Assembly: GCF_002266465.3 (NCBI RefSeq)
Contig: NZ_CP029427.2
Location: 5,830,501-5,894,500 of the forward strand
Source of the DNA: Bradyrhizobium symbiodeficiens
GTDB taxonomy: Bacteria; Pseudomonadota; Alphaproteobacteria; Rhizobiales; Xanthobacteraceae
Length of the DNA stretch: 64,000 nt
Direction of reading: 5' to 3'
Below the pieces are notes generated by a model. The model was not told the DNA's origin, did not search any database, and was given only the letters and a program-made list of their open reading frames with translations. Numbering within the stretch: the stretch's first letter is position 1; each line of letters starts with the position of its first letter. Position numbers and translations under genes: made by a program. Shown here piece after piece: positions 43,356 to 53,280 of this stretch.

Positions 43356-44045
43356 TCAATCCCCCGCCTTCAACCGGTAGCCGATCCCCGTCTCGGTCAG
43401 CACAAATTGCGGCCGCTCAGGATCGGCTTCGATCTTCTGGCGCAGCTGGCGGACATAGACGCGCAAATATTGCGCGTCGGTCAATTCGTCCCAGAGCTCC
43501 TTCAGCAGGAAGCGGTGGGTGAGCACTTTACCCGCGTGCTGCACCAGCACGCGCAAAAGATCATATTCCTTCGGCGACAGTTTGACGTCACGCTCGCCGA
43601 CCTTGACGATGCGGCGGACGAGATCGACCGAGAGATCGCCGGTGCGGAACACCGGCCGCTCGCCCTGGATCTGGAGCTGGTGCCGCAGCGCGGCGCGCAG
43701 GCGCGCCAGGAGCTCTTCCATGCCGAACGGCTTGGTCAGATAATCATCGGCGCCGAGATCGAGCGCCTGCACCTTGCCGGCTTCGTCGCCGCGGCTCGAC
43801 AGCACCACGATCGGCACGGCTTCGTTGCGGGCACGAATGGTGCGCAGCAGCTCGTGTCCCTGCACGTCGGGCAGGCCGAGATCGAGGATGATCAGCGCCG
43901 GCTCCTCGGCCAGCTTCTCCAGCGCCATCCTGCCGTTCGACGCTTCCAGGATTTCATAGCCTTGCGTCGTCAGCCCCATCCGCAGCAATTTCCGGATCGG
44001 CGGCTCGTCGTCGATGACCAGGACCTTGATCAGGGCAGCACTCAT
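43356..44045 (-). CDS. kdpE: KdpE, OmpR-family response regulator of potassium transport
   Basis: 229 residues. Receiver domain: acidic pair in VLVIDDEPPIRKLLRMGL, phosphorylation Asp in LIILDLGLPDVQG, and the switch Lys in GADDYLTKPFGMEELLARL. C-terminal winged helix: LSPKEYDLLRVLVQHAGKVLTHRFLLKELW and YLRVYVRQLRQKIE. It should activate kdpFABC under potassium limitation. It overlaps kdpD by four bases. The repeated TTATR-N6-YTATR elements at 51731-54629 are candidate binding sites for it. Confidence 0.96.
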   Translation of the reverse strand: MSAALIKVLVIDDEPPIRKLLRMGLTTQGYEILEASNGRMALEKLAEEPALIILDLGLPDVQGHELLRTIRARNEAVPIVVLSSRGDEAGKVQALDLGADDYLTKPFGMEELLARLRAALRHQLQIQGERPVFRTGDLSVDLVRRIVKVGERDVKLSPKEYDLLRVLVQHAGKVLTHRFLLKELWDELTDAQYLRVYVRQLRQKIEADPERPQFVLTETGIGYRLKAGD

Positions 44046-46765
44046 GCGGCGGTGTCCAATGCGCGGCTGTCTGCCGGAACGGGAAGACGGATGGTGAGGA
44101 CGGCGCCACTGCAGTCACGGCGGTTGGCGGCCGAGATCGTGCCGCGCATCGCCTCGACGAAGCCGCGGGAGATGGCCAGCCCGAGCCCCGTGCCGGGACG
44201 GACGTGATCGCCCTTCTGCGCGCGGTAAAATTTGTCGAACACGCTCTCGAGCTCATCAGGCGGGATGCCGTCGCCTTCGTCGGCGACATCCAGTACGATT
44301 TGATCGCGCTCGCGCCTGCTCTTGATCGAAACCGTGGTGTCCGGCGGTGAGTATTTTGCGGCATTGTCCAGCAAGTTGAACAGCACCTGCTCGAACAGGA
44401 CGGCATCGAGCTGAAGCATCGGCAGATCTGCCGCCAACTGCAGCTCCACCTTGTGGGCGATCAGGATCTTGCTGGCGCGCCGCAGCGCGCTGCCGACGAT
44501 CTCGCCGAGATCGTGCAGCGCCGTGTTGGGCACGATCGCTCCGGATTCGAGCTTGGTCATGTCGAGCAGATTGGCGATGAAGCGGTTGAGCCGCTCGGAC
44601 TCGTCGATGACGGTGGCGAGCAGATCGCGCTTCTCGGTGTCGGATAGCGCACCGGCGAGATCGCGCATGGTCGAGGCCGCCCCCAGCACCGAGGCGAGCG
44701 GCGTCTTCAAATCGTGCGAGATCGAGGTCAGGAGCGCGGAGCGCAAGCGTTCGGATTCGACGGTGCGCTTGACGCGGTCCATGTCCTCGACGAGCAGCAC
44801 GCGCTCGATCGCCAGCGCGCCCTGGTCGACCAGCGCATCCAGCAGCCGGCGCTGATCCGGCGTCAGCAGCGGGCCGGTGCGATCGTTGTCGATGCCGATC
44901 ACGCCGATCGGGCCACGCCCGGTGCGCATCGGCAGGAACAGCCGTTTTGCACCCGGCAGCGTGTCCGAGCCGCGGCCGGCGGGGCGGTCGTTGCTCCAGG
45001 CCCAATTGGCCGCGGCAAGGTCGGCCTGGTCGAGCTCGTCTTCGGGCGGGTAGCCGGACTTCACGGTGAGGAGGCCTTCCTCCGGCAGCAGCAGCACCAC
45101 CCGAACTTTCAGCATCAGGGCGATCTGGTAGGCGCTCGCCCACAGCACGTCGTCGAGCGTCGCGGTGCCGGCGAGCTTGCGGCTGAAAGCGTAGAGCTGC
45201 TCGCTCATCCTGATCCGGCCGATGGCGGCGTCGGCCTGGGTGCGTACGCGCGCGGCGACATTGGACACCACGAATGCGATCAGCATGAAGAAGAAGAACG
45301 CCGCGACGTTGGTCGGATCGGTGATGGTGAAGGTGTAGACCGGCGGCAGGAAAAAGAAATTATACGCCAGCGACGCCGCAATGCTCGCCAGCAGCGACGG
45401 CAACAACCCATAGCGGACAGCCACGGCAACCACCGCGGTCAGGAACATGAGATCGACGTTCTCGATGCCGAAATACGGCTTGATGGCCACCGCTGCGGCA
45501 AGGCCGAGCGCGGTGATCCCGAGCGCCTTCAAGTAAGGAATCGCGTCGAATGGCTCGGACCGTGCAGCGGTCTGTACCGCCGTCTTCGGCGCCGGCTCGC
45601 TCGTCAGCTCGTCACCTGGAATGACGTGAACGCTGATATTGCCGGCCCGACGCACCAGGTCGTTCACGACGGAGCCGCGCGTCATCTCGAACCAGCGCGA
45701 GCGCGTGGACTTGCCGATCACGATCTGGGTGACGTTGTTGCCTTGAGCAAAGCTGACGACGTCGTCGGCGATGCGGCGGCCGACCGCGGGAATGGTCAGC
45801 GCCTCGCCGCCAAGCGATTCCGCGAGCCGCAGCGTATCGGCCAGCCGGTCGCGCTGCTCGTCGGACAATTGCAGGGATCGCCGTGTCTCGATCGAGATCG
45901 CGGTGAACGGCGCATGCAGCCGATCGGCCAGCCGCTTGGTGTAGCGGACGAGACCGGCCGCGCGCGGATCCTCGCTGACGCAGACGAGGATGCGCTCGCC
46001 TGCGGCCCAGGGACCGACAATGGCATTCGCCTGCATGTGAGTGAGCAGTTGCTCGTCGACCCGCTCGGCGGTGCGCCGCAAAGCAAGCTCGCGCAACGCG
46101 GTCAGGTTGCCCGGCGAAAAATAGTGCTCCAGCGCCCGCTCGGCCTGCCTGGACACATAGACCTTACCCTCCTTCAGGCGCTGAATGAGATCGTCGGGCG
46201 TGAGGTCGATCAGCTCGATCGCGTCGGCGCGGTCGAACACGGAGTCGGGCACCGTCTCGCGCACCCGGACGTGAGTGATCTGCGCGACGACGTCGTTCAG
46301 GCTCTCGATGTGCTGGATGTTGACGGCGGTGTAGACGTCGATGCCGTTGGACAACAATTCCTCGACGTCGAGATAGCGCTTGGGATGGCGGCTGCCGGCC
46401 GCGTTGGTGTGGGCGAGCTCGTCGACCAGTGCAATCTGTGGCCGGCGCGCGATCACCGCGTCGAGGTCCATCTCCTCGACGATCTGCCCGCGATAGTCCA
46501 GCCGCTTGCGAGGGATCACTTCGAGGTCGCGCACCAGCGCCTCGGTCTCGGCACGTCCATGGGTCTCGACGAATCCGACCACGACATCGACGCCCGACTT
46601 GCGCCGGGCGTGGGCGCTTTGCAGCATCTCGTAGGTCTTGCCGACGCCGGGCGCGGCGCCGACGAAGATCTTCAGCTTGCCGCTGGCACCCTCCTCCCGC
46701 CGCGCGGCTTCCAGCAGCGCCTCGGGAGACGGACGTTGTTCGGGATCGCGGCGCTCTCGGACCAT
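44042..46765 (-). CDS. kdpD: KdpD sensor histidine kinase
   Basis: 907 residues. N-terminal KdpD domain with Walker A (FVGAAPGVGKTYEML) and the RRPQIALVDELAHTN segment, then a Usp-like domain. Four transmembrane helices lie at about 400-500 (KPYFGIENVDLMFLTAVVAVAVRYG and following), then a GAF-like region. The His phosphoacceptor is in LLTSISHDLKTPLASVLG, and the ATPase domain has the N box (LLDNAAKYSPPDT) and GTGLGLAISRGFVEAM. It senses potassium limitation and phosphorylates KdpE. It lies 40 bp after kdpC in the same operon. Confidence 0.97.
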   Translation of the reverse strand: MVRERRDPEQRPSPEALLEAARREEGASGKLKIFVGAAPGVGKTYEMLQSAHARRKSGVDVVVGFVETHGRAETEALVRDLEVIPRKRLDYRGQIVEEMDLDAVIARRPQIALVDELAHTNAAGSRHPKRYLDVEELLSNGIDVYTAVNIQHIESLNDVVAQITHVRVRETVPDSVFDRADAIELIDLTPDDLIQRLKEGKVYVSRQAERALEHYFSPGNLTALRELALRRTAERVDEQLLTHMQANAIVGPWAAGERILVCVSEDPRAAGLVRYTKRLADRLHAPFTAISIETRRSLQLSDEQRDRLADTLRLAESLGGEALTIPAVGRRIADDVVSFAQGNNVTQIVIGKSTRSRWFEMTRGSVVNDLVRRAGNISVHVIPGDELTSEPAPKTAVQTAARSEPFDAIPYLKALGITALGLAAAVAIKPYFGIENVDLMFLTAVVAVAVRYGLLPSLLASIAASLAYNFFFLPPVYTFTITDPTNVAAFFFFMLIAFVVSNVAARVRTQADAAIGRIRMSEQLYAFSRKLAGTATLDDVLWASAYQIALMLKVRVVLLLPEEGLLTVKSGYPPEDELDQADLAAANWAWSNDRPAGRGSDTLPGAKRLFLPMRTGRGPIGVIGIDNDRTGPLLTPDQRRLLDALVDQGALAIERVLLVEDMDRVKRTVESERLRSALLTSISHDLKTPLASVLGAASTMRDLAGALSDTEKRDLLATVIDESERLNRFIANLLDMTKLESGAIVPNTALHDLGEIVGSALRRASKILIAHKVELQLAADLPMLQLDAVLFEQVLFNLLDNAAKYSPPDTTVSIKSRRERDQIVLDVADEGDGIPPDELESVFDKFYRAQKGDHVRPGTGLGLAISRGFVEAMRGTISAANRRDCSGAVLTIRLPVPADSRALDTAA

Positions 46766-46805
46766 CGGGACAATATAATCATGGGAGCGCCGCGAGCCTA
46801 GTCCG

Positions 46806-47411
46806 CTACTTCGCGGCGGTGCGGTCGAGCGCGAGGTTCAACGCCAATACGTTAACGCGCGGTTCGCCCAGCAGGCCGAGCAGACGGCCCTGGACATTGG
46901 AGGCCACAAGCTGCTTCACCGCGTCTTCCGGCATATTCCGGGCCTTGGCAACGCGCGGCACCTGGAATTGCGCCGCTTCCGGGGAGATGTCCGGATCGAG
47001 GCCGCTGGCGGAGGTGGTGACGAGATCTACCGGTACGGCAGCGTTCGGATTTTCCGCCTTCAACTTGTCCACATCTTCCTTGAGCCTGTCTGCCAGCGCC
47101 TTGCTGGTCGGGCCGAGATTGGAGCCTCCCGAATTGGCGGCGTTGTAGGGCGCGGACACCGTCTTGGTCGAATCATTCGGGTCCGGCGCGAGCGTCGCCG
47201 AAGGGCGGCCGTGGAAATATTTGTCGTCCTTGAACTCCTGCCCGATCAGGGCCGAGCCGACCACCTTGCCGTCCCGCTCGATCAGGCTGCCTTGCGCCTG
47301 TGAGGGGAAGATCGCACCGGCAATGGCGGTCATTGCGAGCGGATAGGCGAGGCCCGTGATGGCGGTAAGCACCAGCAACAGAACGATGGCGGGGCGGATT
47401 TCTCTGAGCAT
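46806..47411 (-). CDS. kdpC: KdpC subunit of potassium-transporting ATPase
   Basis: 201 residues. A single N-terminal transmembrane helix (RPAIVLLLVLTAITGLAYPLAMTAIA) followed by the conserved GSALIGQEFKDDKYFHGRPSAT and the C-terminal ARNMPEDAVKQLVASNVQGRLLGLLGEPRVNVLALNLAL. It stabilises the KdpA-KdpB complex. Normal length; starts 12 bp after kdpB. Confidence 0.96.
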   Translation of the reverse strand: MLREIRPAIVLLLVLTAITGLAYPLAMTAIAGAIFPSQAQGSLIERDGKVVGSALIGQEFKDDKYFHGRPSATLAPDPNDSTKTVSAPYNAANSGGSNLGPTSKALADRLKEDVDKLKAENPNAAVPVDLVTTSASGLDPDISPEAAQFQVPRVAKARNMPEDAVKQLVASNVQGRLLGLLGEPRVNVLALNLALDRTAAK

Positions 47412-47423
47412 GCTGGGTCTCCT

Positions 47424-49538
47424 TTAGACCAGGTGCAAGGCGACAACGACGAGGTCGATCGCCTTGATGCCGATGAACGGAATGACGATCCCGCCGAGGC
47501 CGTAGATCAAGAGGTTGCGGCGAAGCAGCGCGCCGGCACCGACGGCACGATAGGCAACGCCCTTCAGCGCGAGCGGGATCAGCCCGATGATGATCAACGC
47601 GTTGAAGATGATCGCCGAGAGGATGGCACTCTGCGGGCTCGACAGGTTCATGACGTTGAGCACGTTGAGCTGCGGGTAGAACGCCAGGAACATCGCCGGG
47701 ATGATCGCAAAGTACTTCGCGACATCGTTGGCGATCGAGAACGTTGTCAGCGCGCCGCGCGTCATCAGCAGCTGCTTGCCGATCTCGACCACCTCGATCA
47801 GCTTGGTCGGGTTGGAGTCGAGGTCGACCATGTTGCCGGCCTCGCGGGCGGCCTGCGTGCCCGTGTTCATGGCGACACCGACGTCGGCCTGCGCCAGTGC
47901 CGGCGCGTCGTTGGTGCCGTCGCCGCACATGGCGACCAGCTTGCCCTTGGCCTGCTCGTCGCGGATCAGCTTGAGCTTGTCCTCCGGCGTCGCCTGTGCC
48001 AGGAAATCGTCGACGCCTGCCTCCGCTGCGATCGCGGCCGCGGTCATCGGGTTGTCGCCGGTGATCATGATGGTGCGGATGCCCATGCGGCGCAGCTCGG
48101 CGAATCGCTCGCGGATGCCGCCCTTGACGATGTCCTTGAGCTGGATCACGCCGAGCAGCTTGCCGTCCTTCGCGACCGCCAGCGGCGTGCCGCCGGCTTT
48201 AGCGATGTCGTCGGCAATGGTCTGGACCTCGCGACCGAGGTCCGACAGCGCCGCCGGCTGGATCGCCCGCGCCACGTTGCCCGACGCAACCGCCAGCGGC
48301 GCACCACCGCCGACATAGTTCAGCATGGCATCGACCGCGCCCTTGCGCACCGACGAGCCGCCGGCATCGACGCCGCTCATGCGGGTCTGCGCCGTGAAGG
48401 GAATGAAGGTCGCTCCCAACTCGGCCATGTCGCGGCCGCGGATGCCGTATTTCTCCTTTGCCAGCACCACGATGGAACGGCCCTCCGGCGTTTCGTCGGC
48501 GAGCGAGGCGAGCTGGGCTGCATCCGCCAGTTCCTGCTCGGTGACGCCGCGCACGGGACGGAATGCGGTCGCCTGCCGGTTGCCGAGCGTAATGGTGCCG
48601 GTCTTGTCCAGTAGCAGCGTGTCGACGTCGCCGGCGGCCTCGACCGCACGGCCGGACATCGCCAGCACATTGAAGCGGACCAGGCGGTCCATACCGGCGA
48701 TGCCGATCGCCGACAACAGCGCGCCGATGGTGGTCGGGATCAGCGTCACGAACAGCGCGACCAGCACGACCACCGAGATCGAGCCGCCGGCATAGGCCGC
48801 ATAGCTCGGAATGGTGACCGTGGCGAACACGAAGATGATGGTGAGGCCGGCGAGCAGGATGTTCAGCGCGATCTCGTTCGGCGTCTTCGCGCGCTCGGCG
48901 CCCTCGACCAGCTTGATCATGCGGTCGATGAAGGTCGAGCCCTGGGCTGCCGTGATGCGGACGCGGATCCAGTCGGACAGCACTTGCGTGCCGCCGGTCA
49001 CCGCCGAGCGGTCGCCGCCGGACTCGCGGATGACGGGCGCGGATTCGCCGGTGATGGCGGCCTCGTTGACGGAAGCAACGCCCTCGATCACCTCGCCATC
49101 GGACGGGATGGTGTCCCCCGCCTCGACCAGCACGATGTCGCCGACCTTCAGGCTGGTGCCCGGCACCAGGCGATAGGTCGTGTCGGAGCCGGTCAGGAGC
49201 TTGGCCTGGCTCTCGGTGCGGGTCTTGCGCAGCGAGTCGGCCTGCGCCTTGCCGCGGCCTTCGGCCACCGCTTCGGCGAAGTTGGCGAACAGCACCGTGA
49301 ACCAGAGCCAGAGAATGATCTGGAAGGTGAAGCCCAGGCCAGCGCCTCCCGTAAGGACGTCGCGCAGGAAGATCGCCGTGGTGAGCGCAGCCACGACCTC
49401 GACCACGAACATCACGGGGTTCTTGACCATCAGCCGCGGATCGAGCTTGACGAAGGAGGCGCGGATCGCAGGCACGACGATCTTGGGATCGAGCATTGCC
49501 GAGACGGACGCGCGTTTTTGCAGTTTCATGGTTTCCAT
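47424..49538 (-). CDS. kdpB: KdpB, P-type ATPase subunit
   Basis: 704 residues from ATG 49538, with GGAG eight bases upstream; a TTG at 49556 would add six residues. P-type hallmarks: TGES in the actuator domain (AAITGESAPVI), phosphorylation site LLLDKTGTITLGNR, and hinge MCGDGTNDAPALAQADVGVAM. It powers potassium uptake through KdpA. It lies 33 bp after kdpA. Confidence 0.97.
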   Translation of the reverse strand: METMKLQKRASVSAMLDPKIVVPAIRASFVKLDPRLMVKNPVMFVVEVVAALTTAIFLRDVLTGGAGLGFTFQIILWLWFTVLFANFAEAVAEGRGKAQADSLRKTRTESQAKLLTGSDTTYRLVPGTSLKVGDIVLVEAGDTIPSDGEVIEGVASVNEAAITGESAPVIRESGGDRSAVTGGTQVLSDWIRVRITAAQGSTFIDRMIKLVEGAERAKTPNEIALNILLAGLTIIFVFATVTIPSYAAYAGGSISVVVLVALFVTLIPTTIGALLSAIGIAGMDRLVRFNVLAMSGRAVEAAGDVDTLLLDKTGTITLGNRQATAFRPVRGVTEQELADAAQLASLADETPEGRSIVVLAKEKYGIRGRDMAELGATFIPFTAQTRMSGVDAGGSSVRKGAVDAMLNYVGGGAPLAVASGNVARAIQPAALSDLGREVQTIADDIAKAGGTPLAVAKDGKLLGVIQLKDIVKGGIRERFAELRRMGIRTIMITGDNPMTAAAIAAEAGVDDFLAQATPEDKLKLIRDEQAKGKLVAMCGDGTNDAPALAQADVGVAMNTGTQAAREAGNMVDLDSNPTKLIEVVEIGKQLLMTRGALTTFSIANDVAKYFAIIPAMFLAFYPQLNVLNVMNLSSPQSAILSAIIFNALIIIGLIPLALKGVAYRAVGAGALLRRNLLIYGLGGIVIPFIGIKAIDLVVVALHLV

Positions 49539-49571
49539 GGAGGTCACTCCAGACAATCAGAAGGCTGTAGA

Positions 49572-51275
<1,704 letters not shown>

Positions 51276-51279
51276 GGCA

Positions 51280-51384
51280 TTAACCCTTCAGACTTTGTGT
51301 CCGCCGCAGAAGCGGCAGCAGCAACGCAAGCAGGCAGGCGACGAGCGCGGCGTCGGCCAGCAGCAATTCGAGAAGCAGCAGCAC
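51280..51384 (-). CDS. possible hydrophobic micro-ORF between kdpF and kdpA
   Basis: 34 residues from GTG 51384, three bases after the kdpF stop, ending four bases before kdpA. It is very Leu-rich (starts VLLLLELLLADAAL; total about 13 Leu) and could form one membrane helix with a basic C-terminus (LLRRTQSLKG). Its position allows translational coupling with kdpF upstream and kdpA downstream. I know of no family match; it may be chance coding, but the spacing is suggestive. Confidence 0.4.
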   Translation of the reverse strand: MLLLLELLLADAALVACLLALLLPLLRRTQSLKG

Positions 51385-51387
51385 GGG

Positions 51388-51477
51388 TCAGAACCGCTCG
51401 GGCCGCAGCAGCGCGTAGGTGAGGTAGAACAGCAGGCCGAGCGACACGGCACCGGCGAGCGAATAATCGAAGATCAT
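51388..51477 (-). CDS. kdpF: KdpF, small subunit of potassium-transporting ATPase
   Basis: 29 residues: MIFDYSLAGAVSLGLLFYL then TYALLRPERF. One membrane helix and the LxxYALLRPERF ending are diagnostic of KdpF. A GAGGGA ribosome-binding site lies seven bases upstream. It stabilises the KdpABC complex. It follows a 27-residue micro-ORF by ten bases. Confidence 0.9.
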   Translation of the reverse strand: MIFDYSLAGAVSLGLLFYLTYALLRPERF

Positions 51478-51487
51478 GATCCGTCCC

Positions 51488-51571
51488 TCACAGCCGTTCG
51501 CAGGCGTAGGTGTAGCCGATCGCAAGCGCGAAGAAGCCGAAGCCCAGCGCCAGCATCAGAATGTCCATCAT
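51488..51571 (-). CDS. small membrane peptide leading the kdp operon
   Basis: 27 residues: MMDILMLALGFGFFALAIGY then TYACERL. One hydrophobic helix with a short Tyr/Cys/charged tail. A strong GAGGAG ribosome-binding site lies just upstream, and kdpF starts ten bases after the stop. From memory, similar peptides with a C-terminal (C)(D/E)RL precede kdpF in other alphaproteobacteria, so it may be an extra subunit or regulator of KdpFABC. Function unknown. Confidence 0.72.
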   Translation of the reverse strand: MMDILMLALGFGFFALAIGYTYACERL

Positions 51572-51633
51572 TGGAATACTCCTCGTTGCACTCCATCCCG
51601 GAGGCAACTGTGTCTCTATTCCCGGCAGGGGGC

Positions 51634-51647
51634 TTGCGTTGGATCAA
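51634..51647. promoter_or_regulatory. FixK/FNR-type box upstream of kdp operon
   Basis: TTGCGTTGGATCAA fits the Bradyrhizobium FixK2 consensus TTG(A/C)-N6-(T/G)CAA. It is centred about 69 bp upstream of the first micro-ORF of the kdp operon (start 51571) and 455 bp upstream of the gene at 52102. It is part of a wider GCGTTG...CAACGC dyad. No good -10 was found for either direction. Confidence 0.45.
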
Positions 51648-51730
51648 GCGCAACGCAGGCCCCGCGGCTCCTGGCCGGAACTTTCACCGCGTTCAAGTGC
51701 CACCCCGGGCATAGGTTTTCGAGATGAGGG

Positions 51731-51757
51731 CTATGGCGAAGTTATAGGAATCTTATA
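51731..51757. promoter_or_regulatory. triple 11-bp-period direct repeat, candidate KdpE site
   Basis: CTATG (51731-51735), TTATA (51742-51746) and TTATA (51753-51757) are spaced by six bases each, a strict 11-bp period. Read on the minus strand it is TTTTTATA-led and reads TTATA-N6-CTATA-N6-CCATA, so it can face either operon. It lies 160 bp upstream of the kdp micro-ORF. The layout is that of an OmpR/KdpE-family binding site. Confidence 0.55.
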
Positions 51758-51991
51758 AAAACCCGGGACGTCGTGATCGGTGGCCATACGCCCCCGACAG
51801 CGCATTCCAAACGGTCGTTCAGACCGGCGACGCAAGTACGCGATCTACCATCGTCCTCGCTGCCGATTGTTACCTCGGACGGTGGCCGAGGTCTTTTCAA
51901 AAGGCCTGCTTCTATAAATGCCTGCTTCGCACAAAGACTGCGGTCGAGATTGAACGCAGTCCAGACGCCCGAACTGGCGGCGACAGTGCAT

Positions 51992-52007
51992 TTATGAAAT
52001 CCTTATA
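51992..52007 (+). promoter_or_regulatory. TTATR-N6-YTATR element upstream of the 155-residue gene
   Basis: TTATG (51992-51996), six bases, TTATA (52003-52007). It ends 95 bp upstream of the ATG at 52102. Same design as the kdp intergenic element. Confidence 0.5.
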
Positions 52008-52101
52008 TCTCCCGCCTCTTCCCCATCTCGTTTTCAAATGTCCTTCCGGCCATCTTGGAGAGGCCGGCCGACTGACCGACGCCAATTCCAGGAGGCCTGA
52101 C

Positions 52102-52569
52102 ATGACCGCCGCTCTCCGACGCTATGCTCCCCCCTCACTCAGCGGACGCCTGCGCGATGCGCATGCGATGACGCAGCCGCTGATGCTCGAGATCATCGAC
52201 ACTGCTTGCCGGCGCTTTCCCTCACTCGGTCAGAGCGATCGCGCTGCGCGCGTGATGCGCCTGGTCGACGTGGAGGCCTGGGCTGATGCCGTGCTGGCGC
52301 TGATGGAGCTGGAGCTGCCGCTGTGGCAGGTCCGCCGCATCGCCTATGACGAGGGTGAGTGGCATTGCGCGCTCTCGCGAGAGCGCGAATTGCCGGATTG
52401 GCTCGACAACGCGGTCGAGGCACGTCACGCCGACCTGGCGCTCGCGCTGCTGTCGGCCTTCCTCGAGGTCCAGGCGTTAGCCGTGGAGACATCGCGGCCA
52501 AGCGTTCCCACGGTGCGTCCCGCTCCGGACCCGTTCTACGAGCCGCTCGGCTGCGAAAACTTCAGCTGA
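52102..52569 (+). CDS. unrecognised 155-residue protein
   Basis: Starts at ATG 52102, six bases after AGGAGG; the longer frame upstream would read through the regulatory repeat. The protein is cytoplasmic, mostly helical and acidic (LRDAHAMTQPLMLEIIDTACRRF, VDVEAWADAVLALMELELPLW, WHCALSRERELPDWLDN). There is no signal peptide or membrane segment. I do not recognise the family. It is the first gene of a plus-strand run of small genes and carries a candidate KdpE-type element about 100 bp upstream. Confidence 0.72.
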   Translation: MTAALRRYAPPSLSGRLRDAHAMTQPLMLEIIDTACRRFPSLGQSDRAARVMRLVDVEAWADAVLALMELELPLWQVRRIAYDEGEWHCALSRERELPDWLDNAVEARHADLALALLSAFLEVQALAVETSRPSVPTVRPAPDPFYEPLGCENFS

Positions 52570-52589
52570 GCTAGCCGGAGGTTAGCGCC

Positions 52590-52868
52590 TTGCCGCAATC
52601 TTCGGACATATCGCCGGTCCTGAGCCCGACACGCGCGATCGCGCGCTTTGCCGTCCGCGTGGTACTCCTCGCCGCCTTTGCCGCCTTCGGCAGCATCGGC
52701 TTCGGGCGGAGCCTGGCAGCACTGCTCTGGATGTCGATCGTCCTGTGCGCCGCCGTCGCCCTCCTGCGGCGCGAGCCGCTGTTCGGTCGCGCCCTCAATC
52801 ATTGGGACGAATGCGCCGCATTCGGTGCGCTGTTCGCGCTGGTCCATGCCGTCAACGAGCTGACCTGA
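52590..52868 (+). CDS. small membrane protein, unrecognised
   Basis: 92 residues from a TTG at 52590, nine bases after GGAGG; no ATG is available before the first helix. Two hydrophobic segments (about 19-40 and 42-60) and a third near the C-terminus (AAFGALFALVHAVNEL). It lies 20 bp after the preceding gene, so it is likely co-transcribed. Function unknown. Confidence 0.6.
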   Translation: MPQSSDISPVLSPTRAIARFAVRVVLLAAFAAFGSIGFGRSLAALLWMSIVLCAAVALLRREPLFGRALNHWDECAAFGALFALVHAVNELT

Positions 52869-52878
52869 ACCCAGGCCT

Positions 52879-52894
52879 TTATGGCGCGCTTATG
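52879..52894 (+). promoter_or_regulatory. TTATR-N6-YTATR element upstream of the first RAG-like gene
   Basis: TTATG (52879-52883), six bases, TTATG (52890-52894), ending 107 bp before the GTG at 53002. It lies in the 133-bp gap between two genes of the cluster, so it would mark an internal promoter. Confidence 0.5.
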
Positions 52895-53001
52895 AGATCG
52901 CCGCGCAGCCTCACTCGAATTCATATCTGCTTGAAACGATATTGATCAGACGGTTGCGGGACATGCGCCCGCCACCTCTGTCAATCGGAAGGAATAAGTC
53001 C

Positions 53002-53256
53002 GTGAAACTCGTCGAACCTCCCTCGTGCAACTCGCCCTCGACCATCGTCTTCATCGGCCGCAACCACAGCGGACAGTGGGTCGCGCAGGAACAAAACGGC
53101 CTCTATGGCGGCCTGTTCGTCAGCCGCGTCCAGGCCATCAAGTACGCATTGTTCGAGAACGGCCAGCATCCCGAAACCATCGTCGAGCTGCCGCGCGAGA
53201 TCGAGCTCGACATGGGCAAGAGCCCCAGCAGCAACAGCGCACGCCGCGCCGCCTGA
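53002..53256 (+). CDS. small protein of an unnamed IGRN-GxWVAxE-GGLF family (copy 1)
   Basis: 84 residues from GTG 53002, preceded by GGAAGGA. The core FIGRNHSGQWVAQEQNGLYGG continues LF....QAIKYAL and is shared with the 125-residue protein at 54971 (FIGHNRAGLWVAREAQGRAGG, LF....SAVEFA, then a FELDIE/IELDM ending). The fold may be a short beta-rich domain with one helix. No known function. It is 24 bp upstream of the DapA-like gene. Confidence 0.7.
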   Translation: MKLVEPPSCNSPSTIVFIGRNHSGQWVAQEQNGLYGGLFVSRVQAIKYALFENGQHPETIVELPREIELDMGKSPSSNSARRAA

Positions 53257-53280
53257 GCCGGCGCATACGGGCGAAAAGCC

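Larger units (their letters stand above)
51572..52101. other. 530-bp regulatory region between kdp operon and small-gene cluster
   Basis: This divergent intergenic region is less GC-rich than its surroundings. It contains a FixK/FNR-like box (51634-51647) and two TTATR-N6-YTATR elements (51731-51757 and 51992-52007), listed separately. A short plus-strand frame at 51773-51997 has no ribosome-binding site or family and was not accepted. A small RNA cannot be excluded. Confidence 0.55.

Noticed and set aside
44714..46801. 695-residue open frame opposite kdpD
   Set aside because: Antisense shadow with no recognisable domain; kdpD is complete on the other strand.
51773..51997. 74-residue plus-strand frame in the kdp upstream region
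   Set aside because: No ribosome-binding site, no hydrophobic or family pattern, and it runs into the regulatory repeat at 51992.
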